Notes: generated by a model not told the origin, from the sequence alone. A stretch of DNA of 60,000 bases from Strigamia acuminata (GCA_949358305.1 OX442314.1:2795087-2855086), one strand, 5' to 3'; counted from the first letter of the stretch, positions 29,861 through 40,669 are shown. Made by a program: numbers and translations.

Positions 29861-32800
29861 ATGAGAAGAAAAGAAGCTATTTTCATGTTTATTTTGTGTC
29901 TAGTAAGCTGTGTAGGCTTTACAACTACATTTACTACGGTAGATTTGTACCGTAAATGTCCCAAAATTGCTCTTTTAATTTCCCGACAAGACAACGGTGA
30001 ATGTTTTTATTTGCTTTTGTTTGCTTTTCCAATTAATTTTTTAAAATTTACTTGTAGATACATTTTCGACAAATATTACAAATGCGAATACGGTATGAAT
30101 AAATGGCGAATTTATTGATATGTTTTTAAAAATTCATTTTGCTTGGGAAATTGACGATAATGATATCAGAAATTTTTGCAGTAATACATTTTTTTTCAGG
30201 TAAATTTTAAACATCTAGGCTTTAGATGGATTATAACTAAAGAAAATATTTTTCAATTGAGTTGTTCTAATCAGTTCGTAAGTAATAGAGGGCTGGGTGA
30301 CTCGTTATTAATACCATAAAACATTATAACAACTTGTACTTTTCATGAACTAAATTTATTTAATGAAAAGTACAAATCTTTAAAGATTCCATCAGAAAAC
30401 AACGCATCACTCATGAATAATTTAAATAGACCGATAAAAGTAACAGGTATTATGGTACGCAATTCAATTTAAATTCTAAACTATCTGAGTTACTTACTTG
30501 ATTAATATTCGCAGTTTCCACCGTTCGTTTCTTTGAGAGAGGAAAACAATACGGTAATAATGGAAGATTATTACGGACATCTTTTCACCATTTTCCAAAA
30601 GGAATTTAATATCACGTAATGCTAGTGTTAGTGTGAATTTATATATTAGTACGTAATTTTAAAATGTGAATCTTATAGCTTTCAGATGCTGAAACCTAAA
30701 GATGGGAAATTTGGTTTGCTTCAAAATGGAAAGTGGAATGGGATGATGGGTGATATCGTGCAGGGAGTAAGTAAATAGCTAAAAACATACACTGTTAAAA
30801 CTCATTTGTTGCACATCCAAGAATGTTTGACTTTCCTAAAGGCCTTGACTTGTGACTCGCTGTCCCCACAGGCTGATCACTCGCCTGCAACACAAGACAC
30901 TTGGTGCAGATCTCGCGCCTCTCGTGTTTCTCGCGCACCTGTTGCGGGCCGTCGCAACCAGTTGGAGCTGCGGTCCTTTGGTATTGACCAATCGGAAGTG
31001 ACCGGAAGTGACCTTTCTGGAATTGGTGGGCCCTGCAGAAGCTCAAAGAGTTGTTCCTTCAGCAAGTATGGTGAACTGTCTCATTCCGACCGTCTCTCCA
31101 ACTCTGACTGCAATGGCGACCCAAACAATCGGCGTGGCGACTCTTTGGCCCACCGGGACCTGAGCGTCCAAGTAAGTCAAGTTCATTGTTCGTTCTTTAA
31201 GAACGTAACGACGACGCGACCGAACTGCATTCCGACCACATGTGTCATACAATCCAAAGATTGCTGTGACACGGTGTTGTGCAGCTACCGCACTGGGTAA
31301 TACACCTGGAGACACCATTCATACCCCTAGACAACAATAAAGCTATTCTAAATAACTTGTGACCGTCAGGCCATCCAGGGTGGCCCACGACACTACCACA
31401 AACAACCTTACGGCCCTAAGGTCACCCCCTCATTGGGTGAAGTGATCTAGCCTGGGGAAGGAGGGAGCAGAGTGGTGTGGGGAGGAGATGCAGAGAGAGA
31501 GAGAGAGTACGGACACCGACCAGGACGGTCGTGTGTAGAGAGTCGGAGGAGTTACAACCATCAAGGGGACAAGACCTGTCCTGGCTGTGTGGACTCTGCA
31601 CTCCTTCCCATTCACCACAGAGACGCTCGGTGTCATGATGCAGCCTCCATGAGTGGCTACTGCGAGTCATAGGTGAGTACGACATGAATGCAATGTTGAA
31701 CCGACCACGTCACCCATTGGGTACTCACCCGGTGTGTGACGGGTCGGTTGCCGGTGCGGTGTGCCTTCGTGGCACCCCTGCAACGGGTAACAGGATTCCC
31801 CATACCCCTAGACAACATAATAAAGGCCAACCAACCAATATTAAGGAGTCTCCGTTATTTTACGTGAATATGCGTCCCACACCCAAGTAATTAGTCCCCT
31901 AATTGCCCTGGCGAAGACCATATCAGTCACAAACTAAACCTGTGTCTGTGTATTTCGTGGCATATTCATCCTGTGTGTTGTGTCCAGCATCCCATGGCCC
32001 TCCCCTGTAGACACGTGCGTCGAGCCCAATTTTTCGGCGGCGGCTGGATTCAGCTGGGCGCCACCAGATGGCGGCGGCTCGAATCCGGCTCGTTCGCAGG
32101 AACCGGCGGCTGGCGGCTCAACCGATGCAGTACAGTATCGGCGGCGGCTGGCGGCTAGCCGCCCAGCCGCCAAGCCGAGTCGGCTAAGTCGACTCGGCGC
32201 ACATGGAAAAAGCCAATAAAACGCCCAAAAAAAATTTTTAAAAAAAATAAAAATTGAAATGAAATGAAATAAAAAGAATGAAAATTCGTGTTGAGATTTG
32301 AGAAGTATCGGATTCGGTATCGGTAAACATGATCAGAGAAGAAGGTTGGATAAAGATAAATTATTCTTTGTTGTTTTTTGATTTATATAGGGGAAATCTA
32401 GAATACAAAACGTAGCAAAAACGTTTTGTAATGATCCAATGGCTGGGCAGTACAGATTCTGCACTGCACAGCCATTGGTTCATTATGTTTACGTGATTAC
32501 GTCCAAAACCAAAACGTGAACGTGATCGCAATCGCATTGACGCATTTCAGCCGTTCGACGCCGGAAAATCAGCGGCGGCGGCGGCTTGTAAATTTTCGCC
32601 ACACGGCGGCGGCGGCTGGGGTCCAGCCGACCAGCCGCCGAGCCGAGTCGGCTAAGCCGACCCGGCGCACATGCCTACTCCCCTGACAACGTGGCGTCCG
32701 TCCGAATACTCACATACTGTTAGTTATTAAGTGTAGACTAAGTGGTATCCCGACTTTTCATACCGCGCCGCATTTGACTTGTTGGCAGAGACAATGCCAG

Positions 32801-34493
32801 ATGTGGACCATTTGACCGATCTGACAACTTATTTCGAACACACGTACATTAGAGGATGCAGGCGAAGACAAAGCGGTCACTATCGCCATGTAAAATTACA
32901 CTTTTTTTTGCTTCCAATTGCCGCGCGATTAATTGGCACGCGATTAAAGGTCGTGCGATGAAGTGTCCACGCAATTAAAAGTCGTCGCGATGAAGTGTTC
33001 GTGCAATGAAAGGGTTCGCGATGAAGTGTCCGCGATTAACTGTCGCGCGATGAAGCGGCGCGTTATGAAAAGTCACCAAACCGACTAAGTAAATGTTGAT
33101 TTAAAATCTTTTCAGACTGCAGATATTGCTGCTTGTTTGACTATTACACGCAGTAGAAGAGATTATGTTGACTTCTCGCCTTCATTGTTTGCGGTACAGT
33201 TTGGAATTCTCTATCGAAAACTTGATGATCATGAATGGAGTGTAACTTTCTTTCTGAAAGCGTTCAGCAAGAACCTGTGGCTGAGTATATTTGCTGTCAA
33301 TTTGATTGTGATTGCAGTTATTTTAATAGAAAGTTCATTTTCAATTTGTGATGTAAGTTTGTTAAATCAGATACTGGTTTGTTGGCCAATTGTCTTAGTA
33401 GGTATACTGCAAGAAATCATTGTGGAGACATTGTTAATTGAATGCAATATTAATGCTTGCAGGCTATGTTGCAGTACCAGCAATGCGTTCTACCAAGTTT
33501 TGTCTTCTGATTTATCTCGTTTTCTCAATGATTCTGTTATCCATTTACTCTTCATCGTTAACTGCTTTGTTCGCAACTAGAAAAAGCAAAATTCCATTTC
33601 ACTCAATTGAAGACATGGTTCATAATACGGATTACTTACCTGTCATTTTATCCGGTTCAAGCGTTGAAGAAACCTTTAAGGTGTATGGTTACACATAAAT
33701 GTAGATCAATAATTAAACATTATATTATTGTCGTATTTAACAGAGGTCATTTAGAGGTAACGCATTTAAAAAAGTCAGCAGTTTGAACCAAGGGATTGAC
33801 ATAGCATACGGACAAAAAACTGGTCTAATCGTTGCGACAGATGTTGTAGCAATATTTATCGATGGAAATTGCAGTTTTTCTTTTGCCTCTAAACCGTTGT
33901 ATAGTGAGAACGGGGCGCTGACTTATTCCAAACAATTTGCTCATAAGAAGTTTTTCAAGAACAAGTAATTTACCATATTATAATTTTTGTGGGGAACCCT
34001 TAGCATAAATTCAACCCCTTTAAATAAAGGCCTGATTTAAGTTTAAAACTGTTATTTCTCATTAAAATTACCACAAGTTATTAAAGCAATAATAAGGATT
34101 GTTATGTGTAGCAAGCCAGCAGTAATTCTGCTCACCAATGAGAATTAGTGAATTAATGTGGGTAGATAGTTTAGTACAGTGGTGGATAATGTGATTCTTG
34201 CCACATGACTAAGAATCCTTTGTCATGTAGGAGCCATTGTAAATTAATTTTTTTTTTCTTATATTTTTTTGGAATATTTGCTTAGAATCATACAATTCAA
34301 GGAGCGTGGAATACTAAACATCTTGCACGATCGCTACATTTCTGTCTGGAGAGAATGTGGTGGAGATAAAGTGTACAAAATTTCTTTTGGTCAAATATTG
34401 GGACCGGCTGTTGTGTTTGCATCTGGAGTTTTGTTGTCTCTGGTAGTTGGGCTGCTGGAGAGAATTGTAGTTTTTAAAAATAAAAATAATTGA
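29861..34493 (+). CDS. Divergent ionotropic receptor (IR), ten exons
   Basis: Proposed exons are 29861-29996, 30058-30092, 30200-30277, 30371-30439 (borders least certain), 30515-30615, 30679-30766, 33116-33401, 33463-33680, 33744-33964 and 34286-34493. Phases close, giving about 479 residues. Exon 1 encodes a signal peptide. Exons 5-6 give the ligand-binding S1 lobe (FPPFVSLREE, then DGKFGLLQNGKWNGMMGDIV, the usual IR pattern). Exon 7 continues with TADIAACLTITRSRRDYVDFS and the first membrane helix. Exon 8 has the second helix ending IYSSSLTALFA, equivalent to the glutamate-receptor SYTANLAAF. Exon 10 holds the third helix and a short tail. The amino-terminal domain is short. IRs are ligand-gated cation channels of chemosensory neurons. 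The donor after exon 8 (AAG/GTGTAT) is weak. I cannot assign a subfamily. Confidence 0.8.
30767..32007. other. IR intron 6, left part: LTR-like remnants
   Basis: Two stretches each carry catacccctagacaaca followed by AATAAAG (near 31319-31345 and 31800-31826). The sequence before each is similarly GC-rich. They look like diverged 3' parts of related LTRs, but no TG...CA borders or internal domain could be fixed. Confidence 0.35.
32008..32677. mobile_element. Non-autonomous hAT-type element, GC-rich, in IR intron 6
   Basis: It is flanked by an exact 8-bp duplication, CTCCCCTG (32000-32007 and 32678-32685), as hAT transposons make. Ends are TAGACACGTGCG and, on the other strand, TAGGCATGTGCGCC, an imperfect inverted repeat. 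Subterminal regions are packed with GGCGGC and the palindrome GCCGAGTCGGC. A second internal copy of the right-end sequence (near 32160-32205) suggests a composite of two insertions. There is no transposase ORF. Confidence 0.75.
32758..32900 (+). pseudogene. Fragment resembling the C-terminal part of FLYWCH/MULE transposase-like proteins
   Basis: The frame reads AETMPDVDHLTDLTTYFEH followed by TYIRG and basic residues. This resembles the Y-F-E-x-T-x-I-G-R-x-R-R block of MULE-type transposase-related proteins in insects. It is about 45 codons long and ends in repetitive DNA. It is a remnant within IR intron 6. Confidence 0.4.
32920..33070. repeat. Short GC-rich minisatellite before IR exon 7
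   Basis: Variants of gcgcgatgaagtgtcc and cgattaaaagtcg recur about every 16-25 bases. It ends about 45 bases before the exon 7 acceptor. Confidence 0.6.
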
Positions 34494-34604
34494 AAGTTTT
34501 ATTTTTTATTTTATTTTTATCTTTTTGTTGTGACCGATTCTCTGCGCCTTCAACACAGTGCTCGCATAGCCAGTCATCTATAATCTCTTTAATCAATCCA
34601 ACAT

Positions 34605-35177
34605 GGAAAAACCATCCCAATAGTAAAATGGCTTGGGGATGGTTTCCTGTATGGATATCGGTCTACAACATTAAATTAAGGGTATCATGGACAAATATAC
34701 TTATAAAAACGTATTGGAGGACTGTTATGCTTCCATTTGCAGATGATAAACTGCCTTTGACATGGATATTTCAGCAGAAAAATGATTCTAAGCATAAAGT
34801 CAAGGCAATTGCTCAGTGGTTCACAATGGCATTGCTTGTGGTTTGGATGTTTTAATGAAGTGTATGAGTGACTACACATGTGTTTATGGATAAATTTTAA
34901 TATTTGCCGCATATTTTATAATGGGAATGACTAATTGTTTGTGGATAATGGGTATGTTAACTTACTTTTGCCTCTTAATTTTTGATGTCCCTTCACAAAA
35001 AAATTTTTTTCTCAGAAACTAACGGATAGATTTTGATAAAATTTTAGTTGAATACAGTAGGATGTTGTACAAGTATCCAGTTAAAATTTCATCAAGTTTC
35101 CTTTCTTTTTTCCCGAGATACAGCCGTTAGAATCAACACGATGCGTTTGTTAACTTACTTTTGCCCCCCACTGTATG
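34605..35177 (+). pseudogene. Tc1-like transposon remnant: transposase fragment and right inverted repeat
   Basis: Frames near 34640-34835 read GIMDKYTYKNVLEDC, then after a frame change MLPFADDKLPLTW and FQQKNDSKH. The last corresponds to the conserved Tc1 F-Q-Q-D-N-D-P-K-H, so the catalytic Asp is lost. Downstream, gttaacttacttttgcctc (34955-34973) and gttaacttacttttgcccc (35148-35166, followed by cccactgta) form two direct copies of the terminal motif. This is the double-repeat layout of IR/DR-type Tc1 ends. The left end is missing. Confidence 0.65.
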
Positions 35178-35184
35178 TAAAACA

Positions 35185-35702
35185 ACACGAACCTCTTCTA
35201 ATTTGCTTTTCGGCACGCTGCAGATGCAATTCTTACCACAATTAGTATCCCGGGTTTGAATGCACTCCATTGCGATTAAATTTATATCCACAATGGCTTC
35301 CTAGATGCGGTAGTCATACAGTTCTATTTCAGAAGTAAAAAAAATGAATTATTGAATATATGTTGCATTATTCTTTGATTTATTAATATTTTTTGAAGTT
35401 TTAAATTTTTTATACCTCGACTGATCGCTTTTTTCCGGTAGAATAAGTCGTAAATATAATTTGATCGTTGATAATCAATTTGTAAAATGGACCACAACGT
35501 TGCGATACGTCTCATGCCTTCGTGCATCGCATCTGTTTGCGCTGTGGGGAAATGAAAACATGTTTAATAAAATGTTAATTCGTGATTTTATTTATTAATT
35601 TTTTTTACCTTCGCGCATTTTCTCTTCAAATTCGTCCAACGTCAGTTCGATCAATTCCCATCCATCGGGCGGTGTAGTTTTACTGCGATGAATCTTCGCC
35701 AT
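35185..35702 (-). pseudogene. BUD31: Broken copy of BUD31 (G10 splicing factor)
   Basis: Three exons are recognisable on the minus strand: 35702-35609 ([20 protein letters not shown]...), 35541-35416 (...RSNYIYDLFYRKKAISR) and from 35323 leftward. BUD31 is a highly conserved spliceosome-associated zinc protein of about 144 residues, and the introns are kept, so this is not a processed copy. Exon 3 reads ELYDYRI then a TAG at 35303-35301. The frame past it shows [20 protein letters not shown], matching BUD31, but a stretch of roughly 14 residues before it is missing. The end is cut off by the Tc1-like terminus at 35177, so the last Cys motifs are absent. A functional parent gene should exist elsewhere in the genome. 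Confidence 0.75.
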
Positions 35703-35739
35703 TGTCTTTTCCACGATGTTGCTCAGCAAAGTTTTTTTC

Positions 35740-36479
35740 TTATTCATCTTTCTTATTTGCGTTTTTTGCAATTCCGACTCCGATTAAATTCTTCTCTATG
35801 TTTGTTTTCTCGCGTCTCAAATCGCTTCTCCCTACGTGGCTCGAATTGTTCGTTTTCTCGTGGCCCAAATCGTATCTTCTTCTGTGGCCCAAATCGTTTC
35901 TCTTCTCGTGGTTCAGGTTGGGTTTCTGCTCGCGGTTTGGATCGAATTTCCTGTTTACTGACGCCCGATGCAGATCCAGTTGCATCATCGCTCGTCGTTT
36001 CTTTATTTCGCAGTCGTCTCGTTTTTTTTCCTTTTTCTCGGCCGACTTCTCCCCCATCTGATTCGACGCCAAATTGAGCTTCTGCAGCCCCTTATTCACG
36101 GCCATGGCGCGCAACAAAGCCGTGCAACTTTTCTCCTGCAGCGTATTCAGCCGCAGTCCGAGTTCCTTCAACGAGTTTTTCTTTGTGAGCACAAACGCGA
36201 TCGCCTCGGCGCCGATCGATCGGCCCGATCTGATTGTTCGTGAGGTTCAATCGGGCGAGCTACGGGCGAGCTTCGGGGACGACGAGAGTAATTTGGCGAT
36301 GCAAAAGGCGCCCTTGTCGCCGATCAAGTTGTGCGGCAGCAGCAACGACTCGAGCGCCGGCAAATGCATCAACCCCTGGATGAGTAAATTGATCTTGATG
36401 CAGTCCAGCTCGCTTTTGTGCAGCTCAAACACGCGCAGATTGTAGCACGGCATGGTGGCGGCGCTCAGCGACTTGACCT
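35740..36479 (-). pseudogene. Frameshifted leucine-rich-repeat gene copy (TCTE1/DRC5-like)
   Basis: Two minus-strand frames encode consecutive LRRs of the ribonuclease-inhibitor type. The first (36479 to about 36260) has LESLLLPHNLIGDKGAFCIAK. The second (about 36240 to 35740) has LKELGLRLNTLQEKSC and LQKLNLASNQMGEKSA, followed by a charged tail. Between them the frame is broken by two tandem duplications: 11 bases (36252-36262 and 36263-36273) and GATC at 36214-36221. Together they add 15 bases, but a stop falls between. The LRR style resembles the axonemal dynein-regulatory protein TCTE1/DRC5; this is tentative. Its stop lies only 37 bases before the BUD31-like ATG. Confidence 0.55.
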
Positions 36480-36808
36480 CGTTGAAGAAATACAAGAAAA
36501 AGTTGAAGAAATTCAAGAAAATAAAGTTGAAGAAATTCAGGAAAAAGTTGAAGAAATTCAGGAAAAAGTTGAAGAAATTCAAGAAAAAGTCGAAGAAATT
36601 TAGGAAAAAGTCGAAGAAATTCAAGAAAATAAAATTGAAGAAATTCAGGAAAAAGTTGAAGAAATTCAAGAAAAAGTTGAAGAAATTCAGGAAAAAGTCG
36701 AAGAAATTCAAGAAAATAAAGTTGAAGAAATTCAGGAAAAAGTTGAAGAAATTCAAGAAAAAGTCGAAGAAATTCAGGAAAAAGTCGAAGAAATTCAAGA
36801 AAATCAAT
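36480..36808. repeat. 15/18-bp minisatellite directly upstream of the LRR exon
   Basis: The plus strand repeats gttgaagaaattcaggaaaaa-like units of 15 or 18 bases. On the minus strand this is a long pyrimidine-rich run ending at the likely splice acceptor of the LRR exon (near 36480). It therefore probably lies in an intron. Confidence 0.75.
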
Positions 36809-37600
36809 TCGGTAATCGAGTTTTTATAATCAGTTTTTCACAAATTGAAATTGAACGCATTAGATTGGCAACCATTTTGTGCGAGATAAAACTTACCAGG
36901 AGTTCTACTCCAAAATACAAAAGAAATCTTTTTCTACTACTACTCTCTCTCGCGCCGTGGAAGCCTGGAAAAATATGGCCGAAAATTGAATGCACATTAG
37001 ATCACCATGACGTAATGTTTATGATGCTGGGTTTTTCACGTGACAACTGCTATTTGACTTGATAAAAAATGAGGGCGCCGCCGAACCGTAGTGAAATAGG
37101 GTTAAGTGTAATGAATAAACGAGCAAGATTGCTGGGGAAAGGTTACTTTTTAATGGACAACAAAATTTGAAAAATGTTGAATTACATTTTCAATTTACGG
37201 TATTTTTTTGCACTGTTGCGATTTATTTATACTGCGATTGGAAGCCTACGCAGCATGGTTTATTACCGCCGTTTGCATATTGGCAGAACATACCGGATTT
37301 CGGCTACAACAATGCACCACTAATGAGTAATGATTCAATAACTTGAAAATCACAATTCTGCTTTAAAATTTTGAATTTATCATCTGTTTGCTTGCTAGTT
37401 TGATTTATTTTGATGTGTTTTTCTTTGTGTGACTCAGTTAGGTTAGGTTAGGTTAGGTCAGTTCAGGTTAGGTTGGATATTGATTTTTTGCCGAAATCGG
37501 TTGATTTAGGCCAAAATCGTCTTCATCTTCAGCATTGGCCACACTTTAACGAAAATGATTACTGAATTACATTTTCAATTTACAGTATTGGATGTACATT
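36809..37600. other. Intergenic DNA with (TTAGG)4 and a degenerate cystine-knot exon copy
   Basis: Four TTAGG units lie at 37438-37457. On the minus strand, 37543 downward resembles exon 2 of the neighbouring peptide gene (VANAEDEDD against VTNADDEGE) after a matching acceptor. The copy loses the Cys-rich part where the TTAGG-like tract begins. A Cys-containing stretch near 37190-37310 may be its displaced remainder. Otherwise no gene is seen. Confidence 0.45.
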
Positions 37601-37857
37601 TTACCCTTTATATATCTTTCTGCACTTTGGCGTTCGAGTTTTAGTCTCGCATTTGGAGCCGCTGCAGCATGTGAGACCCGCACATAGACCTCCCAGATCG
37701 ACACAGGAGGGGGCTTCACCTTCATCATCAGCATTGGTCACACTTTAAAGAAAATGATTACTGAGTTTTGTCCAATGTCTAGAAATGCTAATACTTACAG
37801 TATCACGACTGACACAGCGAGGAATAAAAACAGCAAAGTCAAAACAGTTGCTTTCAT
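37601..37857 (-). CDS. Small secreted cystine-knot (knottin-like) peptide, two exons
   Basis: Exons 37857-37799 and 37742-37601 join at phase 2 to give exactly 67 codons including the stop (66 residues). The first ~20 residues form a strong signal peptide (MKATVLTLLFLFLAV...). An acidic stretch follows, then a mature part with six cysteines spaced C-x6-C-x4-C-C-x4-C-x8-C. That is the inhibitor-cystine-knot framework found in many arthropod secreted peptides (ion-channel ligands, protease or amylase inhibitors, defence peptides). The tail is basic. Intron signals are good (GTAAGT and TTTAAAG). Activity cannot be told from the fold. The gene was overlooked by simple ORF length because both exons are tiny. 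Confidence 0.7.
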
Positions 37858-38840
37858 TTTCAGAGCAGGATGTTGATGGTAAATTGAGAGATTTCAATTT
37901 TCTTTGGTATTAACTGTCAAATTGCATGAGCTTATATATACAATTTGAGTCCAGTTTACGACTACAGCACCTGCTAAGTATATTTTTACTCTATTTGATC
38001 ATTTACAATGAACGCTAATTAGGTAAAGCGTATTAGGCAATTAAATGTGGGAAAAAATTTATAAGTAATGTAAATATAAAATATTTTATATATACTATTT
38101 TATATATAATATATATAAATTTATTTAAAATTAAGCAAAAATAGTGAAAATTAAAGAAAAATTATTGAAAATCAGAAATAGTTAGAAAATTAGCTAACAA
38201 CGAAATAAAACGGTAATATAAAAGTGATTTAATGTCATTAAAATCACTTTATTATCGATTTGAAAGTGCGAATAGAGATAGATGTTTTTTTTTTATAAAT
38301 AAAATAGTGACAATTTGATCGAGAAAATAGTGAAAATCTGCATGTTGTGGTGTAACAAAATTTCTTTGTTTACCCACTACTTTTGAGTCAATTATTTTTG
38401 TAGGGTCGATTTTGACCTCCAAAACTTTTTATTTTTTTTCCTCGAAAACAATTACAAACGGGATTTTCTTTTTGAAATTTCATGCATTTTCTAAATAAGC
38501 TTATATAAAAAAATAACGGATTTAAAAATTAAATTTTTTTTTTTTTTTACAAAATTTGTTTGTTTTTCCACTACTTTTGAATTCAATCTCCATGATTTAT
38601 GATGATTCAAAAATGATTTTTTTATGTGATATTGACATATTTTCTTTTTTCGAAACCAAAAATTTTGAAAATTGTATAAAAAATTTCTTTTTTCTTTTAG
38701 CTCGTCAAAAAATGATAAAAGGTAAACAAATGATCGTTTGGTATACGCGTGAAAAATAGAACAGAACTTTATATTTGTGGTGATCTCAATGCATTTCACC
38801 AACTTAGAAGATAAAATTAATTGTCTTCTAATTAATTTGA
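37858..38840. other. AT-rich intergenic DNA
   Basis: No gene is seen. Two diverged copies of a stretch containing caaaatttctttgtttacccactacttttga lie about 190 bases apart (near 38356 and 38548). These are an old local duplication. Confidence 0.4.
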
Positions 38841-39580
38841 CTGTGGCACACGCCAAGTCAGATCATGTGACCGAGGGGAGAAATCCTCTCTAGGCACATA
38901 TCACCCCAGGTTGTCCGGGGTGAAAACGGTTATTAACCGTTATGGTGCAATATGGTGCAATAACCACTAGTTGCACCGATTTGAGCTAATTGCGCAGGTT
39001 TTCTGCGCAATATTGGAGCGTGCCGGGCTCGCGCCTTCGCTTCAATCGGGACTCTAATCTCAACATCACAACCCACAACATCACTGCTTGTTCTCCAAAG
39101 AAAAGTATTGACAGTGGACCGTGACCCGATTAGTTTCACCAGCTTGCTTTGTAACAACTTACAAAGCCAGCAATCCTGCTTGAATTAGCCGCAGCTAATT
39201 CCAGCAATCGAATCGAGAAGTTTCCCGACGATCATGAACCATCGCCGTCGCTGTTGCGCGAACGACAGCCACCGCCATCGAACGAGAGCCGGACGCCTGC
39301 AGCCGTCAACCACCGCCGCCGAGCCGTCGCACGAGCCGCAGAAGAAACCCACGAGAACCATCGTCTTCGACCATCGTTCGTGAGTTTGCTAACGAAGACA
39401 TTCGCCTTCGCCCAACAACATTGAGTTGTTTAAGCGCCATTTTGACGCTTTGTAGCTTGCAACAGTCGTTGCAAGCCCTTCCTTTGTTTCACACTCATTA
39501 TTACGCGACTCGTCGCATATTTTAAACTAGTCATTGTAATTAAACCGAATAAATATATATTTGTAATTTCTTTTCCTTAA
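38841..39580 (+). mobile_element. Putative solo LTR (BEL/Pao-like)
   Basis: A GC-richer island begins TGTGGCACACGCC and contains several short palindromes (for example aaaacggttattaaccgtt and aattgcgcaggttttctgcgcaat). It ends in an AATAAATATATAT region near 39549. Composition and start resemble insect BEL/Pao LTRs. No exact 3' border or target duplication was found, and there is no coding frame. Confidence 0.3.
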
Positions 39581-39894
39581 ACTTAACCCTAGATAATTTA
39601 AGGCCGCCGATTGTAAGTCTTTTATAGCATTCACTTGCGGTTTCAGGCTTATTTATTAGTAATAAGTTTGATATTAACCCGGATCGCAGCATATTATGTA
39701 TTTTTATACGTAATTATCAAATCAGTCAAAAATTTGATATCTATACCAATTTCGTTGATTTTAAGGGATTGTCCTTTGCTCCATTGCCTTGCTTCAAAAT
39801 TAGGGAAACAACAAAATTCTGTTTATGACGTCATTTAAGATCTATCCACCAATGACAGTGTTTGGAATGACATCAGTATGATGTCACACAGAAA

Positions 39895-40310
39895 TATAAA
39901 ATTTTATAAAAAATTATATAAAATTTTAAGAAAAATTGTATAAAATTTTAAGAAAAATTATATAAAATTTTATGAAAAATTATATAAAATTTTATGAAAA
40001 ATTATATAAAATTTTATGAAGAATCATATAAAATTTTATGAAAAATTATATACAGTTTTATGAGAAATCATATAAAATTTTATAAAAAATTATATAAAAT
40101 TTTATGAAAAATCATATAAAATTTTATGAAAAATCATATAAAATTTTATAAAAAATTATATAAAATTTTATGAAAAATTATATAAAATTTTATAAAAAAT
40201 CATATAAAATTTTATGAAAAATTATATAAAATTTTATGAAAAATTATATAAAATTTTATGAAAAATTTTCTAAAATTTTATGAAAAATTATATAAATTTT
40301 ATTTTATTTT
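39895..40310. repeat. 22-bp AT-rich tandem array
   Basis: Roughly 18 units of tataaaattttatgaaaaat plus two bases, with small variants. It lies between a non-repetitive stretch and the internally deleted gypsy element. Confidence 0.85.
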
Positions 40311-40479
40311 AGTTTGTGTGTTTGTTTCAACTTCCGGTTTGTGTAATGTCCAACATAAATAAATTACAAAATGAATCATAAGATTGGAAAGTAGACTTTT
40401 CTGGTGCAGTTTTTGGTCTACTTTCCAATGAACATGATAAAATTAAAATTAAATGCGTTTAAAAGGGCGAAAATGCTGC

Positions 40480-40669
40480 TGTGAGTCCGTTACGATGCGA
40501 CTTGGTTAAAGGTAAAGGTAACACTAAGTTTATTACAATGAAACAAGATGGCGATTACAATGGGATTTGCGGTAGCCAATCCGCAAACCCCCAATAGACA
40601 TGGGGCGCCCCCTTACGGTAAAGGAGTGGACACTGGGCGGCGGTCAGAGTCCGCCGTCCGGGAGTCACA
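40480..40669 (-). repeat. 3' LTR of the deleted element
   Basis: 190 bp. It matches 43012-43176 apart from an extra 25-bp block (about 40619-40643) and a base change. The stop codon of the ORF lies inside it. Confidence 0.85.

Noticed and set aside
30795-31318. ORFs of 60-160 codons on both strands in IR intron 6
   Set aside because: Overlapping frames in LTR-like GC-rich debris with no recognisable domain.
36418-36829. Acidic or basic coiled-coil-like ORFs (VEEIQEK and KKFRKKL repeats)
   Set aside because: Low-complexity translations of a 15/18-bp minisatellite; no start or splice support.
36804-37062. Possible extra minus-strand exon with a donor near 36899
   Set aside because: Splice-like signals exist, but the encoded text matches nothing and no phase link to the LRR exon could be shown.
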